A DNA stretch of 64,000 nt from Sphingobacteriia bacterium 28-36-52. GTDB taxonomy: Bacteria > Bacteroidota > Bacteroidia > Chitinophagales > Chitinophagaceae. The notes beneath the pieces were generated by a model that saw nothing but the letters and a program-made list of their open reading frames with translations, was not told the origin of the DNA and ran no database searches. Numbering within the stretch: the first letter of the stretch is position 1; every line of letters begins with the position of its first letter. A program made the position numbers and the translations under genes. Shown piece after piece: positions 52,397 to 60,669 of the stretch. The stretch is taken from positions 248,001-312,000 of the forward strand of contig NCGN01000001.1 in assembly GCA_002281575.1 (NCBI GenBank). Direction: 5' to 3'.

Positions 52397-52846
52397 ATGA
52401 AAAAGTTATTAATGATGTCCCTGCTACTGGCAACTTTTACCGTAACCTTTGCACAAAGCGGCGATAATGAAGCTGTAAAAGCAGTATTGAACAATTATAA
52501 AAAAGCAATTGAAAAATTAGATACTTCAGGAGTTGTGAATTTTTTTGTAAAAGACTCTAAAGTGTATGAACAGGCGAGCGATGAAGGCACAATTGGTCAT
52601 TACCTGGAACACCACCTGGGGCCCGAACTGAAAGCGTTCAAATCTTTCACTTTCAGTAATTATAAAGTAGATGTAACAATAGCAGGAGAATATGCTTTTT
52701 CAACGGAAACTTATATCTATACCATCGTTCTTGCTAAAGATGCTAAGGAAATAAAGAGCCAGGGAGTAGCTACTTCAGTTTTAAGAAAAACAAAAGCCGG
52801 CTGGAAGATTGTTCAAACACATTCTTCATTTAGGAAAGCAAAATAA
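52397..52846 (+). CDS. Secreted NTF2-like (SnoaL/DUF4440) protein
   Basis: The 149-residue protein has a signal peptide (about 1-20) and an NTF2-like fold pattern (NEAVKAVLNNYKKAIEKLD, then VNFFVKDSKVYEQ and the final VLRKTKAGWKIVQTHSS). No catalytic residues are evident. It lies 19 bases after the adaptor in the czc-type operon, so it is probably a small periplasmic accessory. Confidence 0.75.
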   Translation: MKKLLMMSLLLATFTVTFAQSGDNEAVKAVLNNYKKAIEKLDTSGVVNFFVKDSKVYEQASDEGTIGHYLEHHLGPELKAFKSFTFSNYKVDVTIAGEYAFSTETYIYTIVLAKDAKEIKSQGVATSVLRKTKAGWKIVQTHSSFRKAK

Positions 52847-52870
52847 AAATCAAATCATAAAAAAGACAAA

Positions 52871-53242
52871 ATGAAACAACTAAAATCAATGATGCTGTTG
52901 CTGATTGCATCACTTGCCTTTACAGCAACAAAAGCACAGGGCTCCAAGACTGACACATTTAAAGTATGGGGCAATTGCGGCATGTGCAAAAAAACGATTG
53001 AAAAAGCAGCAAAAACTGAAGGGGTTGAAAAAGCAGAATGGAACAGCGAAACAAAAGTTTTTATACTGGTGTATAACCCGGCTGTCATTAGTAATGAAAA
53101 GGTACAAAAAGCCATTGCTGCCGTAGGTTACGACACGGAAAAATTTACCGGTGATGACAAGGCTTATGAGAAACTTCCTGGCTGTTGCCATTATGATAGA
53201 AAAAAGAAAGACGAAACGAGCCAGACTAAACATCATCATTAA
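52871..53242 (+). CDS. Secreted HMA-type metal-binding protein
   Basis: The 123-residue protein has a signal peptide (about 1-23) and one heavy-metal-associated domain (about 28-95) with the CGMC-type site in GNCGMCKKT (Cys36, Cys39). The tail has a Cys-Cys-His (GCCHYDR) and a His triplet at the end (KHHH). It is a periplasmic metallochaperone-like protein for Cu(I) or a similar soft metal. It lies in the czc-type operon. Confidence 0.88.
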   Translation: MKQLKSMMLLLIASLAFTATKAQGSKTDTFKVWGNCGMCKKTIEKAAKTEGVEKAEWNSETKVFILVYNPAVISNEKVQKAIAAVGYDTEKFTGDDKAYEKLPGCCHYDRKKKDETSQTKHHH

Positions 53243-53259
53243 TTCTAAAACCCCGAAAA

Positions 53260-54303
53260 ATGAAAAAAATATTTTTTGTATTTGCTGCTTTTATTGCTGC
53301 CGGAATTATTGCCGTGAGCTGCAATGGCAGTGGTTCAGCATCTAATGAAACAACAACTTCAGCAACCGACTCAGCCACACATGCACATCAGTATCGTTGC
53401 CCAATGAATTGTGAAAAGGGGAAAACTTACGATAAAGAAGGTAAGTGTCCTGTATGTGGTATGAAGTTGGAACATTTTGATGGAACAGATAACGGATTTA
53501 CTTATAAGATGGAATATGCTTCTACCCCTGCACAATTAGAAGCAGGCAAAGAAGGTACTTTACTATTTACGCCAACAATTGTAGGTAAAGAGGCTGAGGC
53601 AGTGCCATTGGATGTACAACACGAAAAGAAAATTCACTTGATTGTAGTAAGTAACGATCTGAGTTATTTTGAACATATCCATCCCGATTACCAAGCTGAT
53701 GGATCTTATAAAATCAGTGTATTACCAACAGCAAAAGCCTATACAAATGGTCCAGGTAAAAATGAAACCCGTTTTAATTATGGGGGTGACTATACTTTGT
53801 TTGCTGACTATTTACCAAGTGGCGGCAGTCATCAGGTAGAAAAAGTTACGGTAAATGTGAAAGGAACGGCAAAGCCTACTATTACTTACACAACTGATAA
53901 GCTAACTGGTAAGTCAGACAATTTTACTGTAATGCTGAATGCCACTGGTGGCAAATTAATTACCGGAGCGCAAATGCATATTTCCGGAATGTTGATGAAG
54001 GACGGGAAAGAGATTGATGTTAATTCACTTGAAAATTATTTGGGTGCAAAAGCACACATGGTGGTTGTTAGCCTCAATGACAAAGAATATTTGCATGTGC
54101 ATCCGGATGTGAGTGGCGGTAAGTTCGATTTGCATACCACATTTAAGAAACCAGGTATTTATCGTGGATGGATTCAGTTTAAAAGCAGTGGCAAAGTACA
54201 CACTGTTGACTTTACAATGAATGTAAATGAAGGCACAGCAGATGAAGTAAAGAAAACAACAGAAGGTCATGACAGTAAAGAAGCGGATCATAAAGATCAT
54301 TGA
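53260..54303 (+). CDS. Lipoprotein with HMBD motif
   Basis: The 347-residue protein has a lipobox ending at Cys21 (AVSC) and one HMBD motif near 45-70 (YRCPMNCEKGKTYDKEGKC). Two beta-rich domains follow with many His (HEKKIHLIVVSNDLSYFEHI; YLHVHPDVSGG). The last 20 residues are His- and Lys-rich. It probably binds copper at the inner or outer membrane. The ordered H and C sites suggest a metal chaperone for the pump. Confidence 0.82.
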   Translation: MKKIFFVFAAFIAAGIIAVSCNGSGSASNETTTSATDSATHAHQYRCPMNCEKGKTYDKEGKCPVCGMKLEHFDGTDNGFTYKMEYASTPAQLEAGKEGTLLFTPTIVGKEAEAVPLDVQHEKKIHLIVVSNDLSYFEHIHPDYQADGSYKISVLPTAKAYTNGPGKNETRFNYGGDYTLFADYLPSGGSHQVEKVTVNVKGTAKPTITYTTDKLTGKSDNFTVMLNATGGKLITGAQMHISGMLMKDGKEIDVNSLENYLGAKAHMVVVSLNDKEYLHVHPDVSGGKFDLHTTFKKPGIYRGWIQFKSSGKVHTVDFTMNVNEGTADEVKKTTEGHDSKEADHKDH

Positions 54304-54344
54304 TTCAAACAATAGTAATATTCTTTAACCTAAAATCTCAAACA

Positions 54345-54773
54345 ATGAAAAAAATAACAATTCTGATGACAGTACTGCTGATAGCAACTTTTACAACATT
54401 TGCACAGCATAGTGGTGGCGACCATAAACATGGTTCACCACACGGTGGGACAGTTAAGTCGGCCGGGGGATTTCATATTGAAGTAAGTGTAAAAGACGGT
54501 ATGGTAATGGCCTATTTGCTGGATGCTAATGAGAAAGCAATGAAGAATAAGGCGGTAACGGGAACTGCTGTTATACAAATGGCAGATGGAAAAACTTCAA
54601 CCATCACATTAACCCCGAGCGGAAACGAAGGGTTTATGTACACCCTTGACAAGGCCAAAAAGTACAACAAGGCTATTGTGACTTTTACAACCGGGGGCAA
54701 AACGGCATCGGCTTCTTTTGACCTTATGGTAAAGGATAAGCCTGCAGCAGATGGACATGATCATCAACATTAA
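54345..54773 (+). CDS. Small secreted His-rich metal-binding protein
   Basis: I start at ATG 54345 (MKKITILMTV), which gives a proper signal peptide; the frame before it runs into the previous gene. The 142-residue product has His-rich ends (HSGGDHKHGSPHGG and DGHDHQH) around a beta-rich middle (HIEVSVKDGMVMAYLLDANE). It is likely a periplasmic metal buffer. It is followed by a hairpin and then the CzcA-type pump gene. Confidence 0.78.
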   Translation: MKKITILMTVLLIATFTTFAQHSGGDHKHGSPHGGTVKSAGGFHIEVSVKDGMVMAYLLDANEKAMKNKAVTGTAVIQMADGKTSTITLTPSGNEGFMYTLDKAKKYNKAIVTFTTGGKTASASFDLMVKDKPAADGHDHQH

Positions 54774-54783
54774 AACGGATACC

Positions 54784-54816
54784 AAATCATAGCGGGCATA
54801 CTGCCTGCTATGATTT
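54784..54816 (+). repeat. 14-base-pair hairpin between metal-binding gene and pump gene
   Basis: AAATCATAGCGGGC (54784-54797) pairs with GCCTGCTATGATTT (54803-54816) with one G-T pair and a 5-base loop. It lies 49 bases before the pump ATG and has no full T run. It may stabilise or partly end the upstream message. Confidence 0.6.
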
Positions 54817-54865
54817 ATAATGCTTCTGCCTTAGATCGTATAATGGCAATTAAAGATTTTATTTT

Positions 54866-57800
54866 ATGCTGAACAGACTCATTCTTTTTTCATTGAAGAA
54901 CCGGATGCTGGTAGTTTCAATGGCTGCTTTGCTCATGGTGTATGGCGTATTTACGTTGGTTAATCTTCCGGTGGATGTATTACCCGATTTAAACAGACCG
55001 AGAGTAACCATATTTTTAGAAGCCAATGGTATGGCTCCTGAAGAAGTAGAAAGCCAGGTAAACCTGCCAGTGGAAACACAATTAAATGGTGCACCGGGCG
55101 TGGAAGTGGTCAGGTCAGTGGCGAGCCCAGGATTAGGGATGGTGTTTGTTGAGTTTGACTGGAATACGGATGTTTACCGTGCAAGACAATTGACAGCCGA
55201 GAAATTACAAAACATTCAACTGCCCAAGGGTATTACACCAGTGATGGGACCTATCAGTTCCATCATGGGGCAAATTATGATGGTGGCCGTTACCAGTGAT
55301 ACTACTTCACCTGCTGATTTAAGAACACTGGCTGATTTCACCATACGCAGAAGACTGATGAGTGTAAAAGGTGTAAGTCAGGTAATACCGATTGGTGGAG
55401 AAAGAATGCAGTACCAGGTTTTGATTTCAAGTGAAAAATTAAGACAGTATAATCTTGCCATTGACGATATTGATAATGCTTTACAGTTAACCAATCAAAA
55501 TACTACAGGTGGTTTTGTTGACAATAAAGGCTCCGAAACACTTATAAGAAATATTGGACGTGCCAATACATTAGATGATTTGGCCAATACGGTTGTAAGC
55601 AACAGAAATGCTTCGCCTATATTATTAAAACAGGTTGCAGAAGTAAAGTTTGGCGGACCCATTAAAAGAGGTGATGGTTCTTTTAATGGAAAACCTGCTG
55701 TTATACTTAGTATTGAGAAGCAACCCGGCAGTAGTACTATTGACGTTACTAATGAAGCCTTAAATGCCATTGAAGAAATCAAGGCATCGCTTCCTGAAGA
55801 TATTCACATTAATACAGATGTGTTTCAACAGAAAAGCTTCATTGTAAACTCTCTTACTAATGTAGAAGAGGCATTACGGGATGGATTCATTCTTGTAATT
55901 ATTATTCTTTTCCTATTTCTTCTCAATTTCCGGACTACCATCATAACGCTTACTGCAATACCGCTATCGCTTATTATAACAGCCATTGTATTTAAGTTTT
56001 TTGATATTTCTATCAATACATTAACACTGGGTGGATTAGCTATTGCCATTGGAGAACTGGTGGACGATGCAATTGTGGATGTAGAAAATGTATACCGCCG
56101 TTTGAAAGAAAACTGGCTCAGTGAAAAACCGAAGCCGTTACTTAAAATAATTTATGATGCCAGCAGTGAAGTGAGGAATTCAATCGTGTATGCCACAATC
56201 ATTGTAGTATTGGTGTTTATTCCCTTGTTCTATTTACAGGGAATTGAAGGAAGGATATTTGCCCCGCTTGGAATTGCATACATCACTTCTATTGTTGCAT
56301 CACTGGTGGTATCACTTACCGTTACACCAGTACTGTGTAGCTATTTATTAGAAAAGAAAAATCATTTACACCATATTAATCTGGCTTTTTGGAAACGCAA
56401 AAAAGAGAAAGCCAGTATTGACGCTGTGCACGAACCGGATAGTGCTCTTGTTCGCTGGCTAAAAAAACAAGATGTCAGGCTACTTCATTTTGGGTTAAAA
56501 CGTCCAAAGGCAATAACCGGTGTAGCTATTGTATTAATCATCGCCTCTATCAGCATTATCCCCTTTTTCGGTACAGAATTTCTACCACCTTTTAATGAAG
56601 GCAGCTTTACTGTGAACGTATTGGCTCCGGCTGGTACTTCGTTAGAAGAAAGCAATAAGCTGGGTACAATAGCTGAGCAACAAATTTTAAAAATACCTGA
56701 AGTAGCCCTTACGTCCAGGCGAACAGGCAGGGCTGAATTAGATGAGCATGCCGAACCACCCAGTTACTCAGAAATCGATGTTGCTTTAAAACCCGGAGGC
56801 AGGAGCAGGGCAAAAGTGCTTGAAGATATAAGAAACAACTTATCCATACTAAAAGGCACAACAGTAAATATCGGGCAACCTATTTCTCACCGTCTCGATC
56901 ATTTACTTTCCGGAGTAAGAGCGCAGGTGGTAGTTAAAATATTCGGTAATGATTTATTAACGCTTCGCTCAAATGCCGAACAACTAAAGTCGATTATTTC
57001 CAATGTGCCGGGTGTAGTGGATGCGCAGATTGAGAACCAGGTAATGGTACCGCAGTTAATGATAAAACTTGACCGTATGGCAGTTCAGCGCTATGGCTTA
57101 CAGGTGGGAAATGTGGCAGACGAACTGGAGATTTTTTACAATGGCAAAGTAGTGAGCCAGATCATTGATGGTCAGAAAAGTTTTGATATTGTGTTAAGAA
57201 CTGATGACAGTACAAGAAAAAATATTGAAGCGATCCGCAATACACAGATTGCAGCATCGGATGGTTCATTAATACCTCTACAGCAAATCGCAAAGATTGA
57301 ACTGGAGAACAGTATCAACGCAGTTAACCATGAAAACACCCAGCGTCGTATTGTTGTTTCTGCCAATGTGCAAGGGCGTGACCTGGGCAGCACAGTAAAA
57401 GAGATGCAGGAAACAGCAAAGAAAGAATTACCCTTACAGGAAGGCTATTATTTGCAATGGGGTGGCCAGTTTGAAAGCCAGCAATCAGCATCTAAATTAA
57501 TTACCATACTCAGTATTTTTTCAGTTGCAGGTATATTCCTTGTTTTATATAGTCACTTTAAAAGTAGCAGAATTGCGTTACAGATTATGTTGAACATTCC
57601 GCTGGCTTTAATTGGTAGTGTGATTGCAGTCATGCTTACCGGTGGTGTTTTCTCTATTGCAACAATGGTGGGCTTTATTACACTTACGGGGATTGCTTCC
57701 AGAAACGGTATTATGATGATTAGCCACTATATCCATTTAGTGCAGCATGAAGGAGAAGTGTTTGGAGACAAAATGATTATAAGGGGTTCATTGGAAAGAT

Positions 57801-58033
57801 TGGTGCCAGTATTAATGACAGCATTGGTGGCAGCTTTTGCATTGATACCGCTAACATTGGATGCTACGGCTCCCGGTAAAGAAATTCTATACCCGGTTGC
57901 TACGGTTATTTTAGGTGGATTGGTTAGTTCAACTTTACTGGATATGATTGTAACTCCTGTTGTTTTTAAACTGTTTGGAGAAAAAGCACTGAAGAAATAT
58001 TTGGCTGAGCAGGAAAAAAAGGAGTTGAATTAA
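54866..58033 (+). CDS. czcA: CzcA-type heavy-metal RND efflux pump
   Basis: The 1055-residue pump is full length. It has TM1 (about 12-31), two large periplasmic regions, and the TM4 signature GELVDDAIVDVENVYRRL. The first pump of the island has DDGIVMVENAYR in this position, so they belong to different RND subclasses. The second half holds FYLQGIEGRIFAPLGIAYI. It expels divalent or monovalent heavy metals from the periplasm with the adaptor and TolC partner. Substrate is inferred. Confidence 0.9.
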   Translation: MLNRLILFSLKNRMLVVSMAALLMVYGVFTLVNLPVDVLPDLNRPRVTIFLEANGMAPEEVESQVNLPVETQLNGAPGVEVVRSVASPGLGMVFVEFDWNTDVYRARQLTAEKLQNIQLPKGITPVMGPISSIMGQIMMVAVTSDTTSPADLRTLADFTIRRRLMSVKGVSQVIPIGGERMQYQVLISSEKLRQYNLAIDDIDNALQLTNQNTTGGFVDNKGSETLIRNIGRANTLDDLANTVVSNRNASPILLKQVAEVKFGGPIKRGDGSFNGKPAVILSIEKQPGSSTIDVTNEALNAIEEIKASLPEDIHINTDVFQQKSFIVNSLTNVEEALRDGFILVIIILFLFLLNFRTTIITLTAIPLSLIITAIVFKFFDISINTLTLGGLAIAIGELVDDAIVDVENVYRRLKENWLSEKPKPLLKIIYDASSEVRNSIVYATIIVVLVFIPLFYLQGIEGRIFAPLGIAYITSIVASLVVSLTVTPVLCSYLLEKKNHLHHINLAFWKRKKEKASIDAVHEPDSALVRWLKKQDVRLLHFGLKRPKAITGVAIVLIIASISIIPFFGTEFLPPFNEGSFTVNVLAPAGTSLEESNKLGTIAEQQILKIPEVALTSRRTGRAELDEHAEPPSYSEIDVALKPGGRSRAKVLEDIRNNLSILKGTTVNIGQPISHRLDHLLSGVRAQVVVKIFGNDLLTLRSNAEQLKSIISNVPGVVDAQIENQVMVPQLMIKLDRMAVQRYGLQVGNVADELEIFYNGKVVSQIIDGQKSFDIVLRTDDSTRKNIEAIRNTQIAASDGSLIPLQQIAKIELENSINAVNHENTQRRIVVSANVQGRDLGSTVKEMQETAKKELPLQEGYYLQWGGQFESQQSASKLITILSIFSVAGIFLVLYSHFKSSRIALQIMLNIPLALIGSVIAVMLTGGVFSIATMVGFITLTGIASRNGIMMISHYIHLVQHEGEVFGDKMIIRGSLERLVPVLMTALVAAFALIPLTLDATAPGKEILYPVATVILGGLVSSTLLDMIVTPVVFKLFGEKALKKYLAEQEKKELN

Positions 58034-58279
58034 AACAATGATAAAGAATAGAAATTGTGATATTAAAATCAAGAATGCAAGAGAAGATTAGATAACATGG
58101 GTCGGAACCCTGCTTTGGTTTCCTTATTTATAATGAACCAATTTATGGAGCAGGGTTTCTGAGTCCTACCAACTTGAAAATACGAAATTGGTTTGAGCTC
58201 CTTAATATTTTTCGAAATTGTAAAACGCGATTAATTTTTGAAATCAATTTCATAAACTATAAGCTAAGCCTTAACTGGA
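58034..58279. other. Intergenic region with large hairpin
   Basis: No gene is supported in these 246 bases. The main element is the stem-loop at 58106-58157. The upstream part is AT-rich. Confidence 0.5.
58106..58157. terminator. Large hairpin after the CzcA gene, possible terminator
   Basis: AACCCTGCT (58106-58114) pairs with AGCAGGGTT (58149-58157) and an inner TTGGTT/AACCAA pair adds to the stem. No clear T run is seen, so termination is inferred. Confidence 0.45.
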
Positions 58280-59578
58280 ATGAAAAATGGGAAATTGAAT
58301 ATTGCCATATTAATGTTAATTAGCATTGCATTCCTTTTGTTAGCATACAACAAAGGAATGAATGAAGACATAAATGGGGATTTCTATATCTATTATAAAG
58401 GGGGGAAAGACTTTTCTGAAAATAAGCCAATTTATACCCTAGGGCTTAAAGACGGTGGCTTTACTTATCCACCTTTTGCTGCAATGTTTTTTTCAGCTTT
58501 TTCATTTTTTCCCTTTCACATTTCAGCAATTTTATTTTGTTACATAATAAATTTTATTCTATGGGGATACTCATTTTTCCTTTTGTATAAAATTTCAAAA
58601 GAGCTTTTTCCTGCGAAAAACTGCACAGTACCATTATTACTTGCGTTTCTTTGCTCTGCTAGATTTTATTGGCACAATTTCATTTGGGTACAAGCTAATC
58701 TGATTGTGTTAAACACGACATTATTCGGAATATTGTATTATTTACGAGGAAGGTACAACTTGAGTTACTTATTCTTTTTAGCAGGATGCTTTCTTAAAAT
58801 AATACCAGTTATTTTCCTGATTTGTATAGCTTTAAAAAGAGGCTATAAAGATTGGGGTAGAATAATACTATTAAGTCTTCCATTCATAATTGTTCCATTT
58901 ATATTTAGAGGATTAGAAAGAGGTATCGGTGATTGGGTAGATTACTACAATGCATTTATCCGACCTTTTGCAAGGGGGCAAATTGATGGTGATTTAATTA
59001 GTATGGGCATCCCTTCTTTTCTTACTAAGCTAAATACTGGAAATGACTCGCTGGGGATTTCGCCAAGTCTTCGTTTAACCCAATATAATCTTGAATTACT
59101 GATACGGGTTATTCAAGTATTATTATTAAGTGGTTTTTTTGGTCGAGTTATTTACCGTATTCTTAAACATAAAGATAAAGCATTTACAGGGGTTGATTTT
59201 TGCTTCATGTTTCTTATATCATTATTAATACCTGGAAGAGTTTGGGAGCATCATCATGTTTCAACTTCATTTATTTATCTCTATTTATTTGCGTCACTTA
59301 GATTTGAAGGGTATAAAAAAACGAAATACACAGTACTGACTTTTTGTGTTTTTATAGGTGTTATAGGAACTGATACTATAGGCGGTACTTTATATGATTT
59401 TTCCCAATTTTACTGTTTTATTACAATTTTAATGATAATAATATCGGTGATTTTGCTAGTATCAAAGACAACAATACCTTTTGCACAGTTTAACGAGACA
59501 AAGGGGTTAATAAAAGAAGGGGAGCAAAACCGGCAACTTAATGTAACGAAAATGAAGATATTATTAGGACTATCGTAA
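58280..59578 (+). CDS. GT87/DUF2029-type membrane glycosyltransferase
   Basis: The 432-residue protein has about ten membrane helices. The N-terminal DFYIYYKGGKDFSENKPIYT and YPPFAAMFFSAF motifs are typical of the DUF2029/GT87 family. GT87 enzymes use polyprenyl-phosphate sugars for envelope glycans. It is odd inside a metal island; it may modify the envelope or be an unrelated insertion. Confidence 0.8.
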   Translation: MKNGKLNIAILMLISIAFLLLAYNKGMNEDINGDFYIYYKGGKDFSENKPIYTLGLKDGGFTYPPFAAMFFSAFSFFPFHISAILFCYIINFILWGYSFFLLYKISKELFPAKNCTVPLLLAFLCSARFYWHNFIWVQANLIVLNTTLFGILYYLRGRYNLSYLFFLAGCFLKIIPVIFLICIALKRGYKDWGRIILLSLPFIIVPFIFRGLERGIGDWVDYYNAFIRPFARGQIDGDLISMGIPSFLTKLNTGNDSLGISPSLRLTQYNLELLIRVIQVLLLSGFFGRVIYRILKHKDKAFTGVDFCFMFLISLLIPGRVWEHHHVSTSFIYLYLFASLRFEGYKKTKYTVLTFCVFIGVIGTDTIGGTLYDFSQFYCFITILMIIISVILLVSKTTIPFAQFNETKGLIKEGEQNRQLNVTKMKILLGLS

Positions 59579-59725
59579 AATCGAAAAGTTACTTATAAAG
59601 AAGTGCTGCAATATTTTATTGAAACAGGGGGAAACGAATCCGACAAGATTGCTGTGGCATGGAAAAGGTAAGAGTTGAGATTGATTTCAGGTTCCTTAAA
59701 TAATATCAGCAGTAAATTATTAAAT

Positions 59726-60658
59726 ATGTTCAAAGAATTTCCTTCATTACATCCTCTTGCAGTACATTTCCCCATCGTACTGATCTTATTGGCTGTGGTT
59801 TTACAGGCCGTGCTGGTTTGGAAAGACCTGAATCAGATCAGGTGGGTTACACTTGTTATTATGGGTGGGGCCTTTTTTTCATCGCTTGCTGCCAGCACGG
59901 TTTTTCATGCAGAACCGTCTGCTGACGCTCCCAAAGCAGCATTGGAAATATTTGAACAGCATGAGAAATATGCCCAACTGACACTTTGGATGAGCGGTAT
60001 TACTTTTTTGCTGAAAAGCATCGGGATATTTTTCAAAATCAATCGCCGCTCATTTGAAATTATTGTATTGATTGCCGCCATCATTGCTGCTGTTTTCCTT
60101 TCCATTGCCGGACATCATGGGGCAAGGCTTACCCATGTGGCAGGTGTGGGGCCAATGGGCAGGTATTTAATGAAAGTTCATGGTGAAGACGGTAATATGG
60201 ATGACATGAAGAATATGGATATGAAAAATGATACGGCAATGAAAATGACCGATACCATGCAGGGAATGGAAAACATGAAGGCGGATTCTTCCATGAATAT
60301 GAAAGACATGAATATGCCCGGTATGGATAAAAATACAGGCATGAACAATATGAAGGACATGAAAAACATGAAAGGAATGGATAAGATGAAAGACATGAAG
60401 AATATGCCCGGTATGGATAACATGAAAGACATGGAGGGTATGGAAATGGATTCTTCCATGAATATGAAAGATATGAACAACATGCCGGGAATGGATAAGA
60501 TGAAAATGGATTCATCAATGAATATGAAAGACATGAACAAAATGGACATGCCTAGGATGGACAACATGAAAATGCCGTTGAAAAATCCGATGGATACATT
60601 GCGTTTTCCTGACAATAACCCGGCCCGTAAAAAGAATTATAAGCAGACAAAACAATAA
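59726..60658 (+). CDS. DUF2231-like membrane protein with long Met-rich tail
   Basis: I start at ATG 59726 (MFKEFPSLHPLAVHFPIVL), since the 17 residues before it come from a TTG and look unlike the family. The 310-residue protein has a LHPLAVHFP motif and four membrane helices (DUF2231-like). A tail of about 130 residues follows, very rich in Met, Asp and Lys, with repeated MDSSMNMKDMN and MPGMDKM units. Part of the repeat has a 60-base period. Met-rich tails bind Cu(I). It is 11 bases before the second multicopper oxidase. Confidence 0.8.
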   Translation: MFKEFPSLHPLAVHFPIVLILLAVVLQAVLVWKDLNQIRWVTLVIMGGAFFSSLAASTVFHAEPSADAPKAALEIFEQHEKYAQLTLWMSGITFLLKSIGIFFKINRRSFEIIVLIAAIIAAVFLSIAGHHGARLTHVAGVGPMGRYLMKVHGEDGNMDDMKNMDMKNDTAMKMTDTMQGMENMKADSSMNMKDMNMPGMDKNTGMNNMKDMKNMKGMDKMKDMKNMPGMDNMKDMEGMEMDSSMNMKDMNNMPGMDKMKMDSSMNMKDMNKMDMPRMDNMKMPLKNPMDTLRFPDNNPARKKNYKQTKQ

Positions 60659-60669
60659 ATACTATCATT

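Noticed and set aside
59579..59671. 30-codon in-frame extension after the GT87 stop
   Set aside because: Short and without a start or a clear family; it may be chance or a relic.
60129..60518. Tyr/Ser/Pro-rich frame on the minus strand
   Set aside because: It is the reverse reading of the Met-rich repeats and has no biological features of its own.
60280..60560. Short repeats that could suggest a CRISPR array
   Set aside because: The repeats are in the coding frame, have a 60-base period and code for Met-rich units.
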